A stretch of 20,754 bases of DNA, from positions 1 to 20,754 of the IMG/VR virus record IMGVR_UViG_3300047323_000188. One strand, 5' to 3'. Source of the DNA: a virus. Under the pieces are notes generated by a model, which saw nothing but the letters and a program-made list of their open reading frames with translations, was not told the origin of the DNA and made no database searches. The translations under genes were made by a program, and so were the position numbers. This document shows positions 13,982 through 20,754 of the stretch, in pieces (the stretch's first letter is position 1; each line of letters begins with the position of its first letter).

Positions 13982-14639
13982 GGGGCGTCCCCCTCAGGTA
14001 TTTCTGCAGCTCAAAGTTGAGCTCTTGTTGCAGGATCTCCAGCAGACGCGCGTCGGCCCGTTTGACCCAGGTGTCGAAGTGCGGACGGGCTTGCTCCAGC
14101 GACACCTTGGCTTTGGCCAACGGAAAGCGATCGCCGTTTTCCGCGACCCAACCCGAACTGGCACCACCACCTCGCGACACCGTGCTGTCGGGATAGTCGT
14201 CCGCGTTGAAGTGCTTGCTCGCGGTGCGGATCCAGATGTCGGGTTTGTTGCCATAGACCTTCTTGAGGAAGGCCCCTTGATACCGCCGCCCGGCCACCGA
14301 CACGCCGCTGCCGGACTGCCTTGCTCGCCCGATTCGGCTTGACTCGATCGCGTTGAGACCAAACCACAACTTGCCGCTCGTGGCTCCCCCGGACACTGGG
14401 TAACTGCGCAGACGCTGACGCACCGCAGCCACCGCTATGCGCTCTTGCCGGCTGACGGCGCGGGCAATGTGCGTGCGCAGCCAACCCAGTGTCTTGTTGA
14501 TCGCTCGCCGGTGCGCTGCAGCGGCTGCTTTCGGTACCAGCTTGGCGAAGTCCTGAAACGCTTTCAGGTCCGCAGCCGAGGACTGGATGGAGAGCATCCC
14601 GCCCCCGGCTGACGGTTTGAAGTAGCTGCCGACACTCAT
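13974..14639 (-). CDS. Z: Minor tail protein Z-like (lambda gpZ family)
   Basis: A 221-aa protein (lambda gpZ is 192 aa). It has a helical N-terminus (DFAKLVPKAAAAAHRRAINK, TLGWLRTHIARAVS) followed by WFGLNAIESSRIGR and a basic C-terminus. The start LKAFQDFAKLVPKAA.A..RAIN fits the GPZ / minor tail protein Z family. In lambda, Z acts at the last step of head-tail joining. Its presence with a contractile tail suggests it belongs to the head-side connector of this lineage. It overlaps the FII-like gene by 4 nt (ATGA). Confidence 0.78.
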   Translation of the reverse strand: MSVGSYFKPSAGGGMLSIQSSAADLKAFQDFAKLVPKAAAAAHRRAINKTLGWLRTHIARAVSRQERIAVAAVRQRLRSYPVSGGATSGKLWFGLNAIESSRIGRARQSGSGVSVAGRRYQGAFLKKVYGNKPDIWIRTASKHFNADDYPDSTVSRGGGASSGWVAENGDRFPLAKAKVSLEQARPHFDTWVKRADARLLEILQQELNFELQKYLRGTPHV

Positions 14640-14956
14640 GCGCGCATCCTCAAAATCAAGGCGACCAGACCGTCACCGCTAGGCTCCAGCTGCAGCAGGT
14701 CATACTCGCCACCACCGTCCAACTCAGGCAGTTCGATGGTGACCAGCAAACCCTGCTCCAAGCCATGCGAATCGCTGACGCGAATCTCGAACCGAGGTTC
14801 GCGCAGGCCAGTGTTGAGCTTGCCGATCTTCGGCTGCAGCCAGGGCGCGGAGAACATGCCCAGCACAGGTTCCTCCCGGCCTTCGATCCGCGCGGTGTCG
14901 CCCAGGGTTTCGAACACCACCGCGTCGACCTCGGCGATCAGATCGCGAAAGCTCAC
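14636..14956 (-). CDS. FII: Head-tail attachment protein, lambda FII-like
   Basis: A 106-aa protein from a GTG at 14956 (VSFRDLIAEVDAV); GGAG lies 9 nt upstream inside the capsid gene end, with the capsid stop 2 nt before the start. The frame extends to an ATG at 14998, but that would overlap the capsid gene. The helix FRDLIAEVDAVVFETLGDTA is followed by small beta strands (EPVLGMFSAPWLQ, FEIRVSD, GLLVTIELPEL, GLVALILRM), matching the lambda FII layout (117 aa). Such proteins bind the portal/W connector and receive the tail. No lambda FI counterpart lies between the capsid gene and this one. Confidence 0.7.
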   Translation of the reverse strand: MSFRDLIAEVDAVVFETLGDTARIEGREEPVLGMFSAPWLQPKIGKLNTGLREPRFEIRVSDSHGLEQGLLVTIELPELDGGGEYDLLQLEPSGDGLVALILRMRA

Positions 14957-14958
14957 GG

Positions 14959-15954
14959 TCAAAGCTCCAGCAGGATCTGTGCGAGCGGCCGGGTGCACAG
15001 GTGCAGCGGGTTGGATTGGGCTTCCCCGGCCATGCCTTTGTTGAACGGCATCGGTTCGATCTTGCTGTAGTACGGCACGCCATCAGTGTTGACCGTTTCC
15101 ATGTAGTCAGCCGGCGCGAACACCGAGATGTAGAGGTCCGGCACTCCTTCGGGAATCAACAACGCCTTGTCGTCATGGATAAAGGTCACGCCCGCGATCT
15201 TGCCGCGATAGCGCTCCCAAACGATGCCGCCAAACTCGAAGCTTTCGCGAGCGTCACCGCGTAACGCTGCCGCCTGCTGGGTGTTAAGAAAGGTCTCTTT
15301 AACCTTTTCGTGAGTGATCAGCTTGTTCCAGAAGTTCTTGCCACAGAACGCCCGCGAGCCGCTGCTGGTGATGCTGCCCAGCGCGTCTTCTTGCAGATCG
15401 AGGGCTTCACCGCACTGGACGCGGACCTCGGTATCGGGGTTTGTGAGGCCCATCGACATTTTCTTGCGGGTGACACCGAAGACCTTGTAGATATCGAGTA
15501 AAACCGTTTTGCCGTCTGCGTCGAGAATCTGACCATTGAGCGCGCCCATGCGCTGGAACTCATGCGTGGCATCAAGCTGTCGACGCGCTTTTGCCAGGCG
15601 TTTGTTGACCACGTCCTGCACAGCCTGCAACTCGGAACGTGTACCAAAGGCACGGATGCCTTGGATCTCATCAGCCTTGATCGCAAAGCGCTGTGGCAGG
15701 TGCACGGTGTTGAACGGGATCAGGTTGCGTTTGGTCCCAGCCACCACCAGACCGGACGTACCACGCTCCCCCGCCGGCACCAGTGCCAGGGTGTCACCGT
15801 CCTTTTCGATTTGCACCGTCAGGGTGGTGATGCCTTCTTCCTGAAACAGGCCGAGGCTGCTGATGCGACCCGGCAGGTATTCCTGTTCGTTGATGGCGGC
15901 GGTCAGCGAAGAGACCGAAAACGCGTCATCGTTAAAGATTTCAATGTCAGCCAT
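14959..15954 (-). CDS. E: Major capsid protein, lambda gpE family
   Basis: A 331-aa protein (lambda gpE 341 aa) starting MADIEIFNDDAFSVSSLTAA. Family features include PGRISSLGLFQEEGITT, FNTVHLPQRFAIKADEIQGI, RLDATHEFQR-like RQLDATHEFQRMGALNGQI, and GIVWERYRG near the C-terminal domain, with the end RPLAQILLEL. The HK97-fold protein builds the icosahedral shell. A longer frame to an ATG at 15975 begins in the upstream leader element and is not used; CTGGAGA precedes 15954. The hairpin ahead of it gives the gene its own leader, as for the sheath gene. Confidence 0.95.
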   Translation of the reverse strand: MADIEIFNDDAFSVSSLTAAINEQEYLPGRISSLGLFQEEGITTLTVQIEKDGDTLALVPAGERGTSGLVVAGTKRNLIPFNTVHLPQRFAIKADEIQGIRAFGTRSELQAVQDVVNKRLAKARRQLDATHEFQRMGALNGQILDADGKTVLLDIYKVFGVTRKKMSMGLTNPDTEVRVQCGEALDLQEDALGSITSSGSRAFCGKNFWNKLITHEKVKETFLNTQQAAALRGDARESFEFGGIVWERYRGKIAGVTFIHDDKALLIPEGVPDLYISVFAPADYMETVNTDGVPYYSKIEPMPFNKGMAGEAQSNPLHLCTRPLAQILLEL

Positions 15955-15973
15955 GAAGCTATCTCCAGAAAGC

Positions 15974-15996
15974 AAAAAACCCGCACTCGGCGGGTT
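15974..15996 (-). terminator. Hairpin with 6-T run upstream of the major capsid gene
   Basis: On the minus strand AACCCGC, loop CGAGT, GCGGGTT (7-bp stem) is followed by further T, then GCTTTCTGGAGATAGC, the capsid ribosome site. It lies between decoration gene D (stop 16017) and capsid gene E (start 15954). The structure is the clearest member of the recurring hairpin element family. Confidence 0.6.
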
Positions 15997-16016
15997 CGGT
16001 AATCAGGGGGATCGTC

Positions 16017-16361
16017 TTAGCGGACGATCAGGAAATGGGTGGCCAGCGCCTTTTCAGCGGCCGGATCCAGACCGGTGAGATGGGCTTCGCTGACCTCGGC
16101 CAAGCGCACCACGGCACGGCCGCGACGGACCACATCGGACTCGCCCAGTGGACCGTAGAGAATGGCGATAGCGTTTTCGCTGCCGTCTTCGGCGGTTGGG
16201 TTGTACGGGGCGAACTCACCGCTAATGCTCACCAGGCCGAGGATCTGCCCCGGCTCCAGCGCAGGCCCTGCCGCGACATTGATGGCTTCGCGGGAAATGG
16301 TGCCGGGGGCTTCGGACAGGAGGAACTCGCCTGCATGCATCGGCTCTCGTTGAATCGTCAT
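16017..16361 (-). CDS. D: Head decoration protein, lambda gpD family
   Basis: A 114-aa protein (lambda gpD 110 aa) with EFLLSEAPGTISREAINVAA, the family's start, then LEPGQILGLVS and ENAIAILYGPLG, and a C-terminal LTGLDPAAEKALATHFLIVR. Trimers bind on the outer capsid surface at threefold sites after expansion and stabilise the shell. It overlaps the protease gene by 4 nt and precedes the capsid gene, as in lambda. Confidence 0.92.
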   Translation of the reverse strand: MTIQREPMHAGEFLLSEAPGTISREAINVAAGPALEPGQILGLVSISGEFAPYNPTAEDGSENAIAILYGPLGESDVVRRGRAVVRLAEVSEAHLTGLDPAAEKALATHFLIVR

Positions 16362-17512
16362 CGTCTTGCTCCTGTAGCAGATTGAGGTTTAGCGGTGCGT
16401 GCGGCTTGGCGCGCCGACCAGATAGAAGGTTGATCGATTTGCTTGGCCTGTACCTTTGGCGGTAGGTCTGCGTCCAGCGGCAGGCTGTTGTCGATTTCGA
16501 AGCCCTTGCCGCTGCCGACGAGCTTGTCGAACAGACGCGCCCGAACTGCCGCCGCATCCAGACCGGCAGCGACGTACTCCGCACTGAACTCTGGCAAGCG
16601 CGCAGCCACACACAGGTCATTCACCGCTTTGGCCCGTGTCAGGCCCGCCTGGACGATCTCCTCACTTTCGAGATTGGTCGAACTGAGCAGCGGCGCGACT
16701 AGGTTGCTGATGCCCGCCTCCGCGCAACGCTGGGTGATCATCAGCGCCAATTTGGCCGCATCAATCACCGGCGGTGTCGGAGCGGGGTCGACTGGCTCTA
16801 ACTCCGGATCCGGTTCGGGTGGTTCGTCGAGCTGGGCGAGCAATTCGGCCGGCGCGTGCTGGTAACGCTGCAGCACACCACCTTGGCCGAGGCACGCCTT
16901 AACCTTGATTCCGTCACCAACTTCATCGGCCAGCCCCAAGGCCACGGCTTCGTTGGCCGTCAGCCAGGTTTCAGCGGCGACCAGTCGCCGCAACTCGGCT
17001 TCATCAATGTCCGGCGCCTTCGCCTTGTAGGCCGCGATGATCGCTTCCATGGTTTGGTCGAGGACGTCGGCCACCTTGCGGAAGTCTTCGGCGTCCCCGG
17101 CCGCGTAGGTCCATGGGTTGTGAATCATCAACATGGCGTTGGCTGCGATGACAACCTTGTGCGCACCGCACACCGCGACACTGGCGGCACTGGCGGCCAA
17201 TGCATCGATACGACCGGTGCAACGCTCGCCCAGACGCGACAACGCGTTGTGCATGGCCAAGCCGTCAAACAGGTCGCCGCCGATGCTGTTGAACGCAGCG
17301 ATTACCGGCGAGACGCCATCGTCCATGGCGCGCAGATTCTGCACGAACTGATTGGCGGTGATGCCCCAGGCGCCGATCTCACCGTAGACGAACACTTCAA
17401 TGACACGTTCAGCGGCCTCGCCGTTGGCCTCCAGGGCGTACCAGGTTTTATCCTGCACCTGGACTTGCTGACCCGCTCGGTTGTAAATGCGCGGTCGCGC
17501 TTGCTTGCTCAT
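16358..17512 (-). CDS. C: ClpP-like prohead protease with C-terminal scaffold region (lambda gpC-like)
   Basis: A 384-aa protein. Residues about 35-205 form a ClpP/crotonase-like serine protease: FNSIGGDLFDGLAMHNALS, then DALAASAAS with the likely nucleophile Ser108, MIHNPW with His131, and GLADEV with Asp196, a plausible catalytic triad. A Pro/Glu-rich linker (about 228-250) follows, then a helical C-terminal third (MITQRCAEAGISNLVAPLLS) suited to a scaffold role, as in lambda C with the nested Nu3. No separate scaffold gene lies nearby. I found no good internal ribosome site for a nested scaffold start. It processes the prohead and portal and is released by self-cleavage. It overlaps portal by 4 nt. 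Confidence 0.9.
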   Translation of the reverse strand: MSKQARPRIYNRAGQQVQVQDKTWYALEANGEAAERVIEVFVYGEIGAWGITANQFVQNLRAMDDGVSPVIAAFNSIGGDLFDGLAMHNALSRLGERCTGRIDALAASAASVAVCGAHKVVIAANAMLMIHNPWTYAAGDAEDFRKVADVLDQTMEAIIAAYKAKAPDIDEAELRRLVAAETWLTANEAVALGLADEVGDGIKVKACLGQGGVLQRYQHAPAELLAQLDEPPEPDPELEPVDPAPTPPVIDAAKLALMITQRCAEAGISNLVAPLLSSTNLESEEIVQAGLTRAKAVNDLCVAARLPEFSAEYVAAGLDAAAVRARLFDKLVGSGKGFEIDNSLPLDADLPPKVQAKQIDQPSIWSARQAARTAKPQSATGARR

Positions 17513-18987
17513 GGTTGCTCCTTGTCGTCGAGCTGCTCGACGGCTTCATGCGTGTTGTAGTTGAGGCCAAGGCGAACGGCCCGCTCGTTGTCTGCGGCGT
17601 TTTCCGCATCGACCGTTTCCGCGTCGTAGCCGGTGCGCAGGACCATCTCGCTACGCGAGGCAAAGCCGGCCTGCACTTCCATCCGGCGAGCCTGTACGTC
17701 CTGCACCGGCTGGATGTAGGCCCAACCTTGAGGCACCCAGCGAGTGCGCAGGTATTCGCGGCGACGCTGTGCGTAGTCATCCAGCACCAGTGCACCCGAC
17801 AAGACGGCCATGTCCATCCACGCGGCCCGAACTGGGCGGCAGAGTTGATGGACATAAACACTGAATTGCAGCTGCTCGAGGCGACGCCGGAATTCGTTGA
17901 GCACCACGCGCAGCGCCCGGTCGTTGACCTCGCGCATGTCCCCCGTGAGGATCTCGTAGGGCGTGCCCGTTCCTGCAGCAGCGGCCATCAGTTGCTGCCG
18001 CATAAAGTCCGGGTAGTTGTTGCCGGCGTCCGGCGGTTTGGAGAACTCGACCTCTTCACCTGGCCCCAGCTCCTGCATGGTGCCGGGTTCCAGTGCGACC
18101 ATTGGCGTGAAGCCGTCACGATCCAGGCTCAACGGTTGGCCGGTGACCGGGTCTCTCGGCACCGGTCCAGAGTCCGGCGCCGGCCGACTGATGAAACCGG
18201 CAAACAGGTTGGCCACTTCCTGACGGAACAACACGGCATCGTCGTAGTTGTCGAGACTGCGCAGGCGCTTCAGCACCGGCGACAATCGCGGCACGCCGCG
18301 CAACTGTCCGGGCTCGACCGGCTCGAAGATGTGCAGCACCTGAGCCGCCGGCACGCGCACCAACTGGTTGTAGCCCGCGTTCAGCGACGAGGCATCACGC
18401 GGATGCGACAGGTACATCCAGTACGCCACCCGCTTGCCGCTGGGCGTGAACTCGATCCCGGCGCGGATGATGTTGCCGCTCTTGGTGGTCTCGTATTTGT
18501 CGTGCGGTACGAACTCCGGAGCCAGTGCCTGAATCTGTAATGGGACCGCTAGGCCCTCGTCCAGACTGCGCGGTCGCAGGCGAACAAAGCACTCGCCGGA
18601 GGTCTCAACCGTGCGAGCAATCAGTGCCTGCTGACCGTAGAAGTCGGTGCGCTCATCCGCATCCGACTCATCGACCCAGTCGTCCCACAGCTCCTGCAGC
18701 AACTTGCGCAGGGCTTCGTCGTCGGTCTTGGGCCGTGGCGTAATACCGGTGCCGATCAGGTTGCTGACGCGCTTGTCGATCACGTTGTAGGCATACGGAT
18801 CGTTGCGAACCGCCGCCCGTGAACGCGAACGCAGGTTGCGCAGTGCCGGGGTGTTGATGCTGTTGATCCCGTTGTCGGGAGCATCCCAACCAGTGGATCG
18901 GCGGCCCTCTCCGGCGCCTTCGTAACTGGCCTTGATGTTCGACGGCAACACGAATCCGTTACGGGTGAGCGTCGGATAGCGGGCCAT
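17509..18987 (-). CDS. B: Portal protein, lambda gpB family
   Basis: A 492-aa protein (lambda gpB 533 aa). The N-terminal pattern is diagnostic: IKASYEGAGEGRR, a Trp, then LRNLRSRSRAAVRNDPYAYN and RVSNLIGTGI. The middle has ECFVRLRPRS and LQIQALAPEFV. The clip/wing region follows with RVPAAQVLHIFEPVEPGQLRG and SPVLKRLRSLDNYDDAVLFR. Twelve copies form the DNA channel at one vertex. Its ATG overlaps the W stop by one base (TAATG). Confidence 0.95.
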   Translation of the reverse strand: MARYPTLTRNGFVLPSNIKASYEGAGEGRRSTGWDAPDNGINSINTPALRNLRSRSRAAVRNDPYAYNVIDKRVSNLIGTGITPRPKTDDEALRKLLQELWDDWVDESDADERTDFYGQQALIARTVETSGECFVRLRPRSLDEGLAVPLQIQALAPEFVPHDKYETTKSGNIIRAGIEFTPSGKRVAYWMYLSHPRDASSLNAGYNQLVRVPAAQVLHIFEPVEPGQLRGVPRLSPVLKRLRSLDNYDDAVLFRQEVANLFAGFISRPAPDSGPVPRDPVTGQPLSLDRDGFTPMVALEPGTMQELGPGEEVEFSKPPDAGNNYPDFMRQQLMAAAAGTGTPYEILTGDMREVNDRALRVVLNEFRRRLEQLQFSVYVHQLCRPVRAAWMDMAVLSGALVLDDYAQRRREYLRTRWVPQGWAYIQPVQDVQARRMEVQAGFASRSEMVLRTGYDAETVDAENAADNERAVRLGLNYNTHEAVEQLDDKEQP

Positions 18988-19193
18988 TAGAGTCCTTTGC
19001 CTCCGTGGTACAGCCGAACCACGCGAGAGCGTGGCCCGGCAGCGCTAATCAGCGACGTGCGGATTTCTTCGCGAGCCTTGAGCAGTTCGTCGACCGTGCG
19101 GTACTCCACGGTGCGGTCGGTGTAGCGCACGGTTTTCTCACCGCGAGCGATGGCCGCCTCAACCGCGTCGAGGTGCTTCTGGGTAAATGACAT
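18987..19193 (-). CDS. W: Head-tail joining protein W (lambda gpW family)
   Basis: A 68-aa protein, the same length as lambda gpW. It is helical, with a beta hairpin in the middle: HLDAVEAAIARGEKTVRYTD, then TVEYRTVDELLKAREEI and a basic end. gpW binds beneath the portal after DNA packaging to make the FII/tail site. It begins one base after the terminase stop and overlaps the portal start, the canonical lambda A-W-B order. Confidence 0.9.
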   Translation of the reverse strand: MSFTQKHLDAVEAAIARGEKTVRYTDRTVEYRTVDELLKAREEIRTSLISAAGPRSRVVRLYHGGKGL

Positions 19194-19194
19194 A

Positions 19195-20754
19195 TCAGCG
19201 TCTCTTCAGGTAACCGCTGCTGGAGCTGCGGCGTTGAGGTGGCGGTGCTGCCGGTCGCGATTGCACGACCGGAGCAGCGGGTTGCGGTACCGGTTGTGGT
19301 GCGGCAACGGGTGTTGTTGGCACCGGGTTACTGACGCGTTCGCCTTGAACAGGCTTGATGCCCAATGCTTCGTCGAACAGTCCTGACTGCGCCAAGGCCT
19401 GACGCACCCGCTCCCAGTCGTGTTCCTTGTAGCGGTTAAGACCCAGGTAGTGCGCCATGGCCAGGCAGTACACCATCAGGTCGAGCGCTTCGTTACGCTC
19501 AGCCTTGCCCTTGACCCATTCGATGCGCTTGTGGCCCCGGATGTAGCGGGCGACCTTGCGCTCCGCGACGCACTGGTCGAAGAAGTCGTCCGGCAGGTCA
19601 TTGGCAAAGTGCAATGCACCCGGTCCCGATTCGAACGGGTAACGGTTGTAGATCCAGTCCTTGGCCGTGTCGGTACCGACGAACCACAGCTCGGCACCGT
19701 TGCGTTCGGTCTGGCCCTTCCAGGTCACATCGACCATCGACGGCCGCTGGGCAATCACCGGCTTCCCGGGCTTGCTCGCGCCCTTGATGGCGAACACGTT
19801 TCGCCAGCGGCGAACGCGGCAGAACTGGTAGACCTCATCAGTGTGGTGACCACCAGAGTCGACGGCCACCGCGAGAATGCCCAGACCGACACCGCAGGGA
19901 TGGTGATATTTGGCCTTGAGTAATTCGTCCAGCGCAGCCCAGGTGCGCTCGTCAGCGGGATCGCCCGACACCACCTGGTAGTCGATGACCCAACGCTCCA
20001 TGCCGACGCCCCAGCCCATCGCCATGAACTCCAGGCGGTTGGCCTGTACGTCGACGGCTCCGGTAACCATCAGCACCGCCGCCGGCATCGAGCCAAGGGT
20101 GAAGGCTTCCAACCTCGCCCGTTGTCTCAGCACATCGGCTTTGGTTTGCTCTTGGGCCGCGTCCCAGACCTTCGCCAGACGGGTGTTGTAGAACACCTGC
20201 ATCGGTTCCAGATCGCCTTTGGCCTGGGCCTTCTTGGCCTTTTCGAATTGCTTGGCCAGCGACTTCCAGTCCATCCAACCCAGCGGCGAATACAACGCGT
20301 TGAGATGAAAGCCCACCGTCTCGCCGTCACCCTCGGCATGGGCACGCCATTCGCCGTTAGCGAGCATCTCGCCCTTGTGGTACTCCTCAATCAGCACGTC
20401 ACACTCAGGCCCGGCGCATTGGTAATGCACCACACTGAAGTCCTGCGAGTAGTGCAGCCGTTCCCACTCCAGGGTCTGCATATAGCCGCAAGTCGGGCAT
20501 GGCACGTAGTAGTGACGCTGGTCGCTGCCATCGAACAGGTCGGAGATCCGCGAGGCGCCCTTGATCGTCGGCGAGCTGGAGAAGTAGAACTTCGCATTGC
20601 GGCCGAAGGTGCTGCCCCGGGTTTCCGCCAGCTCAATGGGATCGCCCTCCTCACCGATGTCTACTTCCCAGCGATCGATCTCGTCGCCGTACACGTAGCG
20701 CGCCGACAGCTCCGACAAGTTGGCCGCCGAACCGGCAGTGGTGACATACAACGT
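19195..20754 (-). CDS. A: Terminase large subunit, lambda gpA (GpA) family, N-terminus cut by window edge
   Basis: 519 codons are visible to the right edge, with no stop and the upstream codon still in frame; lambda gpA is 641 aa, so about 120 residues including Walker A are missing. Visible features in order are YGDEIDRW (Walker B), KFYFSSSPT (coupling motif), a Cys4 zinc-ribbon-like CPTCG ... CAGPEC, and the RNase H-like nuclease domain. In the latter, VDVQANRLEFMAMGWG and VAVDSGGHHTDEVYQF supply the acidic residues. The C-terminus ends in a Pro-rich tail (APQPVPQPAAPV) and RRSSSSGYLKRR, likely a portal-docking extension. It cuts and pumps the DNA into proheads. Confidence 0.93.
   Translation of the reverse strand, partial: TLYVTTAGSAANLSELSARYVYGDEIDRWEVDIGEEGDPIELAETRGSTFGRNAKFYFSSSPTIKGASRISDLFDGSDQRHYYVPCPTCGYMQTLEWERLHYSQDFSVVHYQCAGPECDVLIEEYHKGEMLANGEWRAHAEGDGETVGFHLNALYSPLGWMDWKSLAKQFEKAKKAQAKGDLEPMQVFYNTRLAKVWDAAQEQTKADVLRQRARLEAFTLGSMPAAVLMVTGAVDVQANRLEFMAMGWGVGMERWVIDYQVVSGDPADERTWAALDELLKAKYHHPCGVGLGILAVAVDSGGHHTDEVYQFCRVRRWRNVFAIKGASKPGKPVIAQRPSMVDVTWKGQTERNGAELWFVGTDTAKDWIYNRYPFESGPGALHFANDLPDDFFDQCVAERKVARYIRGHKRIEWVKGKAERNEALDLMVYCLAMAHYLGLNRYKEHDWERVRQALAQSGLFDEALGIKPVQGERVSNPVPTTPVAAPQPVPQPAAPVVQSRPAAPPPQRRSSSSGYLKRR

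Noticed and set aside
16358-16741. Possible nested scaffold (Nu3-like) start at the internal ATG at 16741 of the protease gene
   Set aside because: No ribosome site precedes it. A nested scaffold is plausible from lambda but not supported here.
1-20754. tRNA genes, insertion sequences, CRISPR arrays, integrase or attachment sites
   Set aside because: I looked for clover-leaf ends, terminal inverted repeats with transposase frames, spaced repeats and integrase motifs and saw none that I could support.

Overview
The window is a run of bacteriophage late genes, almost certainly part of an integrated prophage or temperate-phage genome of a Pseudomonas-type gammaproteobacterium. The host guess rests on high GC, GC-rich third codon positions and a tail/lysis gene order that I recall from Pseudomonas R-type pyocins. 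No host gene, integrase or repressor is visible. Every gene I accept lies on the minus strand, so transcription runs from the right edge to the left edge. Genes are packed with 1-26 nt stop/start overlaps or short gaps.

Reading in the direction of transcription, the first block (about 20754-13974) is a lambda-type head module: terminase large subunit (cut by the right edge), head-tail joining protein W, portal, ClpP-like protease/scaffold, decoration protein D, major capsid protein E, an FII-like attachment protein and a gpZ-like tail protein. A tail-terminator-like gene (13981-13472) sits at the junction.

The second block (about 13475-1466) is a P2/R-pyocin-type contractile tail module: spike V, an unassigned 71-aa gene, baseplate W, J and I, collar/tail fibre H with a glycine-rich tip, a DUF4376-type fibre chaperone, sheath FI, tube FII, tail assembly chaperone E with a frame-shifted E' extension, tape measure T, U with an unusual N-terminal extension, X and D.

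The third block is lysis: a GH19 endolysin, then Rz with Rz1 embedded in it. I see no holin. A 150-nt leader carries a stem-loop and a strong LexA (SOS) box candidate, followed by the first 57 codons of a D12-class DNA adenine methyltransferase that runs off the left edge.

The whole reads as an intact myovirus structural cassette: a lambda-like capsid joined to a tailocin-like contractile tail. The most notable non-coding signal is a recurring intergenic element, a GC hairpin with a T-run followed by a TGGAG ribosome site. It precedes the capsid, 71-aa, sheath, D and endolysin genes. It could be an attenuator or stoichiometry device, or a module-boundary sequence.
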